From positions 1 through 21,813 of the forward strand of contig CAZYLK010000095.1 of assembly GCA_964648365.1 (NCBI GenBank): DNA of 21,813 bases, in the 5' to 3' direction. Numbering within the stretch: the first letter of the stretch is position 1; each line of letters begins with the position of its first letter. Shown one piece after another: positions 1 through 7,284 of this stretch. A program made the position numbers and the translations under genes. The notes below the pieces were generated by a model. It was not told where the DNA came from. It made no database searches and saw only the letters and a program-made list of their open reading frames with translations. The DNA is from SURF-32 sp964648365. Its GTDB lineage: Bacteria > Planctomycetota > Phycisphaerae > UBA1845.

Positions 1-2
1 TC

Positions 3-2078
3 GAATCGGGCATCACGCTCGAAGGCGGTGCGCAGGCGAAGGGGTTGGCGCAGGCGGCGATCGACGAAGTGGAGTCGGGGCGGATCGAGGTGTTCCCGTC
101 GCGTTATTCGAAGAGTTATCTCGATTGGCTGGGTGAGAAGCGCGACTGGTGCATCAGCCGACAGCTTTGGTGGGGGCATCGGATCCCGGTTTGGTCACGG
201 GAGGTTACGCGGGACCAAATAATCACCATGTTCACGGAAGAGGACGGCGCGTCCTGGCTTGTTGGTAATGCGATGCGCGATCTCTGCGCCTGGGCGGTGG
301 ACGAAACGGGCAGAGTGTTGCACCTGGCAGGCACGGAAACTGCGTACGAAAACCTGGTCCTGATACGAGATACCCTAAACGCAAATGCCGTGTTCCAATT
401 CCATGTTACTGTTCTGGATAGTACGTCCGCGTTGCCATTAAAGGGAGGCGTCATACGTATCGAAGACTGGCTGGCGTCGCACAAGTGGACACAAGACCCC
501 GACGTCCTCGACACCTGGTTCTCCTCCGCACTCTGGCCCTTCAGCACGCTGGGCTGGCCGGACGAGACGCCGCATCTGAAGCAGTTCTATCCGACGTCCG
601 TGCTGTGTACCTCGCGCGACATCATTACGAACTGGGTCGCCCGGATGGTGATGTTCGGGTTGTATGCGATGGGCCGCAAGCCGTTCGATCATGTTTACAT
701 CCATCCGAAAATCCTCGACGGGCGGGGCGAGACCATGTCGAAGTCGAAGGGCAACGGTGTGGACCCGGTGGACGTGATTCACACCAACGGCGCCGACGCC
801 CTGCGTTACACCATGGCCGACATGTGTACCGAGACGCAGGACATTCGCATGCCGGTCGAGTACCTGTGTCCGCACTGCGGCAAAATGTCCGAGCAGGCGG
901 CCGTGCTGAAGACCGAGGAGCAGAATCGCAAATCGCGCGGCGAAAAACTCGAACGCAAACTTCAGCCGAGCGACCTCGATCGCGTCGCCTGTACGCACAA
1001 GGAATGCGGCAAACCGTTCGCCACGCAATGGGCCGACGCAGACGTGAAGGCCGAACTCGGCATTGGGCGGGAGACGTCGGAGAAGTTCGAGATCGGGCGG
1101 AACTTCTGCAACAAACTTTGGAACGCCGCCCGCTTCGCCTTCATGAACCTGGAAGGCGTCACCTGCCGGTGCCTGACGCGCAACGATCTGCTGCCCGAGG
1201 ACCGCTGGATCCTGGCGCAACTCTCGGCCACGATCCGTCGCGCCCACACGTGCGTGGCGAACTATCAGTTTTCGGCACTGGTCAAAGAGCTGCGCGAGTT
1301 CTTCTGGGATTGCCTGTGCGACTGGTACATCGAGTTGACGAAACCGCGCATGAGTGCGTCGACCGACGCCGGGCCCGCAGCGGCGGAATCTGCGCAGACC
1401 GCCCGTCAGGTGCTCGCGTTCAGCGTTGACCAGATCCTGCGGCTCTTCCACCCGGTGATCCCGTTCATCACCGAGCGGCTGTGGAACCAGCTCAACGAAG
1501 TCGCCCCGCAGCGCGGCCTGCCGGGCCTGGCCGACCTGGCGATGTCGGACCTGCTCATCACCGCGGAAATGCCGCCGGTGGAAGGGTACGCCGCGCTTGA
1601 CGATCCGCACATCCTCGAAGTCTTCTCCGACTTGCAGGACGTGGTGCGAGCCGTGCGCGACCTGCGCGCTCAGTGCAAAGTCTCGCCGAAAGACAAGGTC
1701 ACGGCCATCGTCGTGCTGCCGGCCGATCACGTAGCGGCGTTCGAATCGCAGAAGCACGTTGTGCTCCGCATGGCCAACGTAGCTTCCCTGACGGTAACAT
1801 CCAGCGCCAAGCGCCCGCCGAACGCCGGCAGCGTCCGCGTCGGTCGCACGCACGTGTACGTCCTTGACATCAGCGACGACGCAGCCGAGCGCAAGCGAAC
1901 CACTAAGGCGTTGGAAGCCCTGGCCGGGCAGATCAGCGGCAAGGAAAAGAAGCTCGGCAACGAGAAGTTCGTCGCCAACGCCGATCCGGAGGTGGTCGAC
2001 GCGGAGCGGGCACGGCTCGAAGAACTGGTGCAACAGCGGGCGGCGCTGCAGGAGCATCTGACGGAGTTGGGCGAGTGA
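3..2078 (+). CDS. valS: Valyl-tRNA synthetase, C-terminal part (gene runs off the left edge)
   Basis: Class I aminoacyl-tRNA synthetase that charges tRNA-Val with valine in the cytoplasm. The frame is open from base 3 with no start, so the N-terminus, including the HIGH motif and most of the editing domain, lies outside the window. Visible family landmarks are CISRQLWWGHRIP (about 150-190), LDTWFSSALWPFSTLGWP (about 510-560) and the signature loop TMSKSKGN (731 on), where Thr replaces the usual first Lys of KMSKS. Then comes the anticodon-binding domain (NFCNKLWNAARF, WILAQL) and a C-terminal charged coiled coil (about 1890-2075), the tRNA-binding arm typical of ValRS. Between the signature loop and NFCNKLWN there is an extra segment (about 850-1075) with C-P-H-C (from 867) and C-T-H-K-E-C (from 990), probably a zinc ribbon; most bacterial ValRS lack it. 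Identity is certain from these motifs; the role of the insertion is unknown. Confidence 0.96.
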   Translation, partial: ESGITLEGGAQAKGLAQAAIDEVESGRIEVFPSRYSKSYLDWLGEKRDWCISRQLWWGHRIPVWSREVTRDQIITMFTEEDGASWLVGNAMRDLCAWAVDETGRVLHLAGTETAYENLVLIRDTLNANAVFQFHVTVLDSTSALPLKGGVIRIEDWLASHKWTQDPDVLDTWFSSALWPFSTLGWPDETPHLKQFYPTSVLCTSRDIITNWVARMVMFGLYAMGRKPFDHVYIHPKILDGRGETMSKSKGNGVDPVDVIHTNGADALRYTMADMCTETQDIRMPVEYLCPHCGKMSEQAAVLKTEEQNRKSRGEKLERKLQPSDLDRVACTHKECGKPFATQWADADVKAELGIGRETSEKFEIGRNFCNKLWNAARFAFMNLEGVTCRCLTRNDLLPEDRWILAQLSATIRRAHTCVANYQFSALVKELREFFWDCLCDWYIELTKPRMSASTDAGPAAAESAQTARQVLAFSVDQILRLFHPVIPFITERLWNQLNEVAPQRGLPGLADLAMSDLLITAEMPPVEGYAALDDPHILEVFSDLQDVVRAVRDLRAQCKVSPKDKVTAIVVLPADHVAAFESQKHVVLRMANVASLTVTSSAKRPPNAGSVRVGRTHVYVLDISDDAAERKRTTKALEALAGQISGKEKKLGNEKFVANADPEVVDAERARLEELVQQRAALQEHLTELGE

Positions 2079-2160
2079 CCCGCCGCACGAAGCAGCAGAC
2101 TTTCGGCCGCTCGAAGAGATGCCGGAGCGCGGTGCACCGCTTGCATCCTGCATGATCACC

Positions 2161-2189
2161 TTGAAACGCACCCCCGCGGTTCGTACAAT
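2161..2189 (+). promoter_or_regulatory. Candidate sigma70 promoter of the BlaI-type repressor gene
   Basis: TTGAAA (2161-2166) and TACAAT (2184-2189) are separated by exactly 17 bases. Each matches the housekeeping consensus at five of six positions. Transcription would start near 2196, giving a leader of about 30 bases before the repressor ATG at 2226. It is one of the best consensus-like promoters visible in the window. Inferred from sequence only. Confidence 0.55.
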
Positions 2190-2204
2190 CGTCGCGTCGG
2201 TTCG
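2177..2204 (+). promoter_or_regulatory. Possible BlaI operator: direct repeat CGGTTCG flanking the -10 box
   Basis: Two copies of CGGTTCG (2177-2183 and 2198-2204) lie 21 bases apart, about two helical turns, one in the promoter spacer and one at the predicted start of transcription. BlaI/MecI repressors are known to bind over their own promoters, so the position fits autorepression. However, classical Bla/Mec operators are dyads with TACA/TGTA half-sites, which are not evident here. The repeat may be chance in GC-rich DNA. Confidence 0.25.
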
Positions 2205-2225
2205 GACGGTGGAGATGATGCGCGT

Positions 2226-2630
2226 ATGGCAGACCAAGGGCGGGTTCCGGAGTTGGGGCCTGTTGAACATAATCTGTTGCGCCTGCTGTGGAAGCGGGCG
2301 CCGCTGTCGGCTCGGGCGTTGCGTGATGCGTATAACGCCACCGTGCCGCGGCCGCTGGCCTATACGACCGTCATGACGCTGCTGAACCGGCTGGTCGAGA
2401 AGTCGGCCGTCGCGGTGGATCGCGACGAGCAGCCCTTTCAGTTTCGTCCGCTGATCACGCGCGAACAGGTTCTCCGGCAGCGGGTGCGCGACTTCGTTGA
2501 CTTTTTCTTCGACGGCCGATCCATCGACCTGGCCGTTCGGCTGGTCGAGGAGGAGCCGCTCTCCGACGAGGCCTGCGATCGTCTCGAGGCGATTCTGCAA
2601 AAGGCGCGCGCGACCCCGCGCGGGCAGTAG
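2226..2630 (+). CDS. BlaI/MecI/CopY-family winged-helix repressor
   Basis: A 134-residue protein with the normal length and layout of the BlaI/MecI (Penicillinase_R) family. The N-terminal winged helix (about residues 8-80) contains the typical start ELGPVEHNLLRLLW and the recognition-helix/wing segment YTTVMTLLNRLVEK. A C-terminal helical dimerisation part (about 85-130) follows. Members repress a neighbouring sensor/protease gene and other targets until cut by the partner BlaR1-type protease. That partner is encoded next, starting 111 bases downstream. The ATG at 2226 is preceded by GGTGGAG at a workable distance. A consensus-like promoter with a repeat over the -10 box lies just upstream. 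The targets here are unknown; no beta-lactamase gene is in the window, so antibiotic resistance should not be assumed. Confidence 0.9.
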   Translation: MADQGRVPELGPVEHNLLRLLWKRAPLSARALRDAYNATVPRPLAYTTVMTLLNRLVEKSAVAVDRDEQPFQFRPLITREQVLRQRVRDFVDFFFDGRSIDLAVRLVEEEPLSDEACDRLEAILQKARATPRGQ

Positions 2631-2636
2631 GCAACC

Positions 2637-2670
2637 CCCGTCAGCGCCGGGCCGGCGCTCCTGTGACGGG
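2637..2670 (+). terminator. Stem-loop between the repressor and protease genes (attenuator or partial terminator)
   Basis: Nested inverted repeats: an outer pair CCCGTCA (2637-2643) / TGACGGG (2664-2670) encloses a near-perfect inner palindrome, AGCGCCGG (2643-2650) / CCGGCGCT (2652-2659). Only TT follows, so this is not a classical intrinsic terminator. It starts six bases after the repressor stop codon. It could reduce read-through into, or stabilise mRNA upstream of, the protease gene, setting the repressor-to-sensor ratio. Function inferred. Confidence 0.4.
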
Positions 2671-2741
2671 TTGATCGCCGGGGGCCGTGCGGCGTGGGCC
2701 GCGTGAAGTGTGCAGATCGATCGGCGCAGAGGGAGACCGAG

Positions 2742-4541
2742 GTGACCGAGTGGGGCGGCCTGATGGAAACCGGCGGCCGGCTGGCCGTGGCGTCGCTTGT
2801 CCACGCCACGGCGCTGGTGGCCCTCGCTGGTCTCCTGGTCTTCGGTCTGCGGCGCCGGCTGAGCCCGGCGCTGCGGGCGGCCGTCTGGCTTGTGGTCCTG
2901 CTGAAGTTCTTTGTGCCGCCGGTACTGCCCGGCCGGACCACGTTGAGCGGCTGGCTGTCCCATACGGTTCCGATGGCGGCGCCGCCGGCCATCCTTCCGC
3001 CGCGGCCGGCTCAGTTCAGCGCCGACGTCGGTTCGATCATTCGTTCGTCAGGAATCGCAGGGGAGGGCGATTCGCCCGCGCCGCTGTCAGGAGCTCAGGG
3101 GGGCGTCCTGCCCGGCGCGGGTTTTTCTTGGCTCTTTCTGCTCGCGATCGCATACTTGGCGGGTCTGGCCTGCATGGTGGTTCGACTCCTCGTCGCCTGG
3201 CGTCAGGCGCGCGGCGAGCTGGCGGCCATGCAGCCGGGATCCGCAGAGTTGCAATCGCTCCTTCGGACGCTGGGTGAGCGAGTCGGCCTGCGTCGTGCGC
3301 CTGACGTGCGTATTGCGCCGGGCGGCTCAGGCCCGTACATCTGCAGACCGCTCCGGCCCATTCTCGTTATCCCGAAGCACTGCCTGAAGCGGCTGTCGCC
3401 GCAGCGACTGGAGGCCGTGCTGCTGCACGAACTGGTTCACCTCAAGCGCGGCGATCTGTGGGTCCGGGTGTTCGAGAACGTCGCCCGTTGCGTCTTTTTC
3501 TTCTGGCCGGTGGTGTGGTGGGTCTGCCGGCAAATCGACCGCAACGCCGAGGCCGCGTGCGATCGCCGGGCGCTCGCGCTGTGTCGCATCGACCCGACCG
3601 CGTACGCCGAGACGCTCTTGAGTTTCGTTCGCCTGGCGAGAGGCGACCGCGACCCCGCGCCGGCAACCGCTGTCGCCTTTGCGTCCCGCGACGGACGCCG
3701 GCTCGAGTACCGCTTTCGCTGCCTGTTCGAGTCGGACGCGCGCCTGCAGTCGCAGGGTCGCCGTGCGATGCTGCTCGTGTCTTGCTGGGCGGTGTTTGCG
3801 CTCGCCGGCGGCGCGGTCGCCACCGACGATGACGCGGTCGGCGTAGTCTCGCCACCGGCGATGGAACCCTACGTCCAGCAGCAGGTCGCCGAAGCAGAGC
3901 TACAGGACCAACCTGGTCCGGATGGATCCGCCATTGACGATGCTCAGCCGGCGCACGCATCGGACGAGTCGCGCGGACGTCCGCTCGAACCTCAGGAATG
4001 GACCCGCTTCATGGTGATCCTCAGCCTGATTGACGGCGTCGATCGGTCGCGCGCCGTACTTGCCGCCGATGCGGCACGTCTGCTGAATGCGCGCCCGGAA
4101 TCGGATGCGAATGGCGACGGTCAATTGGACGAAGCGGAGCGTGCAGCTTTGGCTGAGACCATGCGGGGCGAGGCGCTGAAGCGGCTGGTGACCGTCGTGC
4201 CGGCCGCCGACCGGGATCGCGATGGTGAGGTGTCGCAACCCGAGTATCGAGTCTTCCGTGCCGCGGCCGCCACCCGGATCGGTCGCCGCCTGATGGAGGC
4301 CGAGGGAACCGGCGGTGGCGATCGGGCGCAGTCGCTGGAGCAGACGCGGGCGGCGCTGCTCGCCTGGTTCGACACCCACCGGGACCGCCTTGTGATCGCC
4401 TATCCCCGGGCAGACCTGAATCGCGACGGGCAACTGACGCGGGGTGAAGCACGGGCGTTTTTCGTGCGACAGGCCCTTGCGGCCGGCGCCGCCGCGGGTG
4501 CCGAACGCCCGCTGCCGGGCCAGCGTCTCGACGCGGAGTGA
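2742..4541 (+). CDS. BlaR1-like M56 membrane zinc protease with a C-terminal EF-hand domain
   Basis: About 599 residues. Four membrane segments (about 12-37, 44-60, 127-150 and 341-360) surround a cytoplasmic M56 protease domain with HELVH at 229-233 (zinc ligands and catalytic Glu) and downstream E270/D274 in AEAACD. M56 proteins such as BlaR1/MecR1 sense an outside ligand and cleave the partner BlaI/MecI repressor, encoded immediately upstream. BlaR1 ends in a penicillin-binding sensor; here the outer part (361-599) instead has three textbook EF-hand loops with correct Asp/Asn, Gly and Glu positions: DANGDGQLDEAE (455), DRDRDGEVSQPE (490) and DLNRDGQLTRGE (558). Calcium sensing is therefore inferred. 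GTG at 2742 is chosen because AGGGAG (2730-2735) lies six bases upstream; ATG 2763 is a possible alternative. No transpeptidase motif (SxxK) stands out in the C-terminal part. Confidence 0.87.
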   Translation: MTEWGGLMETGGRLAVASLVHATALVALAGLLVFGLRRRLSPALRAAVWLVVLLKFFVPPVLPGRTTLSGWLSHTVPMAAPPAILPPRPAQFSADVGSIIRSSGIAGEGDSPAPLSGAQGGVLPGAGFSWLFLLAIAYLAGLACMVVRLLVAWRQARGELAAMQPGSAELQSLLRTLGERVGLRRAPDVRIAPGGSGPYICRPLRPILVIPKHCLKRLSPQRLEAVLLHELVHLKRGDLWVRVFENVARCVFFFWPVVWWVCRQIDRNAEAACDRRALALCRIDPTAYAETLLSFVRLARGDRDPAPATAVAFASRDGRRLEYRFRCLFESDARLQSQGRRAMLLVSCWAVFALAGGAVATDDDAVGVVSPPAMEPYVQQQVAEAELQDQPGPDGSAIDDAQPAHASDESRGRPLEPQEWTRFMVILSLIDGVDRSRAVLAADAARLLNARPESDANGDGQLDEAERAALAETMRGEALKRLVTVVPAADRDRDGEVSQPEYRVFRAAAATRIGRRLMEAEGTGGGDRAQSLEQTRAALLAWFDTHRDRLVIAYPRADLNRDGQLTRGEARAFFVRQALAAGAAAGAERPLPGQRLDAE

Positions 4542-4943
4542 CCCGCGCCGCGCCGTCCGCTCCCGCCGAGGCCGAGGTTTCAAGGGTGGACGCTCCCGAC
4601 AACTCACGCCGTCTTGGGTGCCGCCCGTGTGACGCCGTGGTCCCGACCGGAACGTCGCGGGGCAAAATCGGCGACGAACCGTCAGCCGGCCCGGACGTAC
4701 GTCTACATAAGGCACCGCGTCGCGAGCAGGCCGTCCGGCGGCATGGTGGGCTATCGGTCTTAAGAGACTGAAAATAAACGCTTTACGGCCAAGGCGACTC
4801 GGGTGTGCGGGCGTTCCAAAAAAAAAAGTGAAATCGCGCGCAAGATATCGCCCCGCCGTGTGACTTAGTTCATGGAGCCGGTCTTGCAGGCCGGTGCGCA
4901 ATCTGGATCAGCGGGCGAGTTGGGTCCGCGGAGGGTTAGACTC
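4542..4943. other. 402-base intergenic region without a recognisable gene
   Basis: Between the protease gene and the FG-GAP protein gene. It is less GC-rich than its surroundings toward the right, with AT-rich patches around 4757-4785 and a run of ten A at 4818-4827. No convincing -35/-10 pair, no U-run terminator and no tRNA were found. An upstream ATG at 4872 is in frame with the next gene but lacks a ribosome site and would precede the signal peptide. The region probably holds the promoter of the FG-GAP gene in the AT-rich part. Confidence 0.4.
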
Positions 4944-6563
4944 ATGAAGTATCCGCACACGTTCTTTCGGGCGCAGCGGTGCGTGGCGACCATCGGCCTG
5001 GCCGCGGGGCTGCTGACCGCCCCGTCCCGTGCGGCGTCGCGCGACGCCCTGAACGGCTGTCTATTGATCGAAAATGCGAAGGTGGTCTCCAACACGGGCG
5101 AGTCGCTGGACCTTTTCGGCTGGGGTGTGGCCATCGACGGCGGGGTCGCCGCCGTCGGTGCGCCGGGCGATCTGATTAACGGCGTTCCGGCCGGTGCGGT
5201 GTACGTGTTCGGCTACGACGGCCGAACCTGGGGCCAGCAGGCGCGGCTGCAGCCGTTCGACGTGCGAGCGCTGGATGACCTCGGCCACGCATTGGCCATC
5301 GACGAGGTGGCCAACACGCTGCTGATCGGGTCGGACGGTCACGACGTCGGCGGGGCCGAGGCAGGGGCCGTCTACGTCTACACCCGCCAGAACGACCGGT
5401 GGAACTGGACCGCCAAGCTGATGGCGTCCGACGTGACCGCTCGAGCGCACTTCGGCTGGTCGGTGGCACTGGACGGCGACCTCGCCGCCGCAGGGGCGTA
5501 CGGCGCGCCGCTCGGTGGGGCGGCGTACCTCTTCCGTGGCGCGGTGGATGAGTGGACCGAGGAGGCGCGACTCGCTGCATCCGACGCCAAGGAAGGCGAC
5601 TGGTTCGGGTTCTGGGTGGACGTGCAGGCGGATCTCGCGCTCGTCGGCGCCCCGCGCGACGACGACAATGGACGGGATTCCGGTTCCGCTTATGTGTTCA
5701 TGAACACCGGTCAGCGTTGGCGCGAGATCGAAAAACTGCTGCCGCCGGACGGCCATGCAGAGGCGAATTACGGCGACGCCGTGGCCGTCAGCGGCGGGAT
5801 CATCCTCATCGGCGCACCCGGCGACGGCGAACTGGCCGACAATGCCGGCGCCGTCTACGTCTATCGCTACGACGGCCGCCGGTGGCTGTTGACGCAGAAG
5901 CTGCTGGCCTCTGACGGGGCGGAATGGGATCACTTCGGCGACGCGCTGTCGCTCGACGGCGACGTGGCGGTGATCGGCGCCTACTGGAACGATCACAACG
6001 GCTTCGAGTCCGGCGCGGCGTACGTCTGGCGCTTCAATGGAGAGGAGTTCGTTGAGGAGGCGAAGTTCGTCGCCTCCGATGGCGACGTCGAGGACTATTT
6101 CGCCATCTCCGTCGGCATAAGCGGAGACGCCGCGATCGCCGGTGCGTGGTTCGACGATGACCGCGGTCCGGATGCCGGCGCCGCGTATTTCATCCGCGGC
6201 CTGTCCGACTGCAACGAAAACACGTGGCTGGATGCGTGCGACATCGTCGAGGGTCGCAGTCTGGACGGCAACCGCAACGGCGTGCCGGATGAGTGCGATC
6301 CGATGTGCAACGGCAAGGAGCGCATCGCCGCGGCCAAGTGCCGCCGGAAGGGCGAGTCCAACGTCATCAAGATCAAACTCACCGGCGGACGCCCCGCCGA
6401 CACCTATCGCATTCGCCTGACCACGGGCGAGTCTGATACGGGAGCGCTGGACGATCGCGGCCGCGCGAAAGCCAAGATCAAGCGTGTGCCGCCCGGCGAA
6501 GGCACGGCCACGGCGACGTGGGGCTGCGGCACGGAGAGTCGGCGGGACTATGCGTGTCCGTGA
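4944..6563 (+). CDS. Exported FG-GAP-like beta-propeller protein with planctomycete-type Ca-binding motif and C-terminal Cys module
   Basis: 539 residues. ATG 4944 is chosen because GGAGGG (4930-4935) is eight bases upstream and a signal peptide follows directly (about residues 1-32, hydrophobic IGLAAGLLTA, cleavage near SRAAS). The body has about seven repeats of the form FGxxVAxxGDxxxxGAP...GAVYVY (about residues 48-415), characteristic of integrin-alpha-like FG-GAP propellers that mediate adhesion or binding outside the cell. Residues 422-452 carry DCNENTWLDACD and NRNGVPDECD, a metal-binding-like motif common in exported planctomycete proteins. The last 85 residues (from C455) form a separate domain, C...CRR...DDRGRA...VPPG...C...C, that resembles the C-terminus of the WD40 protein at the other end of the window. 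Ligand unknown; probably periplasmic or surface-located. Confidence 0.85.
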   Translation: MKYPHTFFRAQRCVATIGLAAGLLTAPSRAASRDALNGCLLIENAKVVSNTGESLDLFGWGVAIDGGVAAVGAPGDLINGVPAGAVYVFGYDGRTWGQQARLQPFDVRALDDLGHALAIDEVANTLLIGSDGHDVGGAEAGAVYVYTRQNDRWNWTAKLMASDVTARAHFGWSVALDGDLAAAGAYGAPLGGAAYLFRGAVDEWTEEARLAASDAKEGDWFGFWVDVQADLALVGAPRDDDNGRDSGSAYVFMNTGQRWREIEKLLPPDGHAEANYGDAVAVSGGIILIGAPGDGELADNAGAVYVYRYDGRRWLLTQKLLASDGAEWDHFGDALSLDGDVAVIGAYWNDHNGFESGAAYVWRFNGEEFVEEAKFVASDGDVEDYFAISVGISGDAAIAGAWFDDDRGPDAGAAYFIRGLSDCNENTWLDACDIVEGRSLDGNRNGVPDECDPMCNGKERIAAAKCRRKGESNVIKIKLTGGRPADTYRIRLTTGESDTGALDDRGRAKAKIKRVPPGEGTATATWGCGTESRRDYACP

Positions 6564-6624
6564 TGTGCTGCGATGAAGCACCTGCTCGGCATGCGATTCG
6601 CGCCTCTCTTCGCTGTCCCGACGT

Positions 6625-6653
6625 TTGCAAACGCGACCCGCGTACTCCATAGT
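6625..6653 (+). promoter_or_regulatory. Candidate promoter for the small membrane protein gene
   Basis: TTGCAA (6625-6630) and CATAGT (6648-6653) are separated by 17 bases; each matches the sigma70 consensus at four of six positions. Transcription would start near 6660, giving a leader of about 65 bases to the ATG at 6725. Weak but correctly placed. Confidence 0.35.
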
Positions 6654-6724
6654 TTCGGTGTGCGCCTCCGGGCGTGGGCTCCGGCAGGAGCAGCGCGGGC
6701 GCGCTCGCACTCGGCAGTTTTCCC

Positions 6725-7129
6725 ATGTCGTGGGTTACGCATGAACTGCTGATCACCGGCCAGGTTCTGGGTGGCTGTGCCTACACGGGCGCCTCGTGGC
6801 GGATGTGGCGGCGCGTCCTCGATCGCAACACCTGGATCCTTCTGGCCGTTGGGGTCGTGCTCGACGTCTCCATGGCCGTGCTCGGTACGACCAGCGACCT
6901 GGGTGACAATCCCGGCGGCGTCCCCTGGCGTCATCCGCTCTTTCGGTTGGCCGTGTTGACTGCCACCCTGGGAATGGTCGGGTACATGATTGATCTGGTG
7001 ATCCTCTCCGTGCCTTCGTGGCGGCGTCGTGCCGCCGGATTCCTGCGGTTTTCACAGGTAGTGATCTGGCCCGCGTGGGTGCTCGGCGTAACGCTGTTCA
7101 TCCTGAACGTCTTCGTCGGGTGGTTCTGA
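6725..7129 (+). CDS. Small four-helix membrane protein of unknown function
   Basis: 134 residues from ATG 6725; a GTG at 6674 in the same frame would add 17 low-complexity residues (GSGRSSAGALALG) and is less likely. Neither start has a good ribosome site. Four hydrophobic segments are visible, at about 5-25, 37-54, 72-95 and 112-132, joined by short basic or polar loops (RMWRRVLDR, PSWRRRA), so it is an inner-membrane protein. The third helix begins with PWRHPLFRLA, and a His at the edge of that helix may matter. The layout faintly resembles small HsmA/DUF420-like four-helix proteins, but I cannot assign a family. A weak promoter lies upstream. It is not clearly in an operon with the FG-GAP gene, which ends about 160 bases before. 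Confidence 0.6.
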   Translation: MSWVTHELLITGQVLGGCAYTGASWRMWRRVLDRNTWILLAVGVVLDVSMAVLGTTSDLGDNPGGVPWRHPLFRLAVLTATLGMVGYMIDLVILSVPSWRRRAAGFLRFSQVVIWPAWVLGVTLFILNVFVGWF

Positions 7130-7284
7130 TCGCGCGTGGCCGCCCCAATTGCCCGAAGCGCGGGCGTCGCCACGCCTGACCCGCGAACCCGACCTGCGCA
7201 GACCTGCCGAGCGTCGATGCAGCCGATGCCACCCGATGCCCGACGACTCGCTTTTGCCACGCTCGGCACTAATCTGTGCGGCGA

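Noticed and set aside
438..2963. Very long open frame antisense to valS and the repressor gene (also 5061-6710 and 8363-10081, minus)
   Set aside because: These lie opposite genes with clear family motifs. Their translations are Arg/Gly/His-rich with no recognisable domain, as expected from the mirror frame of GC-rich coding DNA.
2226..4541. Beta-lactam resistance locus
   Set aside because: The regulator pair alone does not show it: no beta-lactamase or PBP2a-like gene and no penicillin-sensor domain are present.
4818..4827. Run of ten A as a minus-strand terminator T-run
   Set aside because: No stable stem lies on the correct side and no minus-strand gene ends there.
4872..4943. Earlier ATG for the FG-GAP protein
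   Set aside because: No ribosome site, and it would bury the signal peptide behind 24 residues; ATG 4944 has GGAGGG at eight bases.
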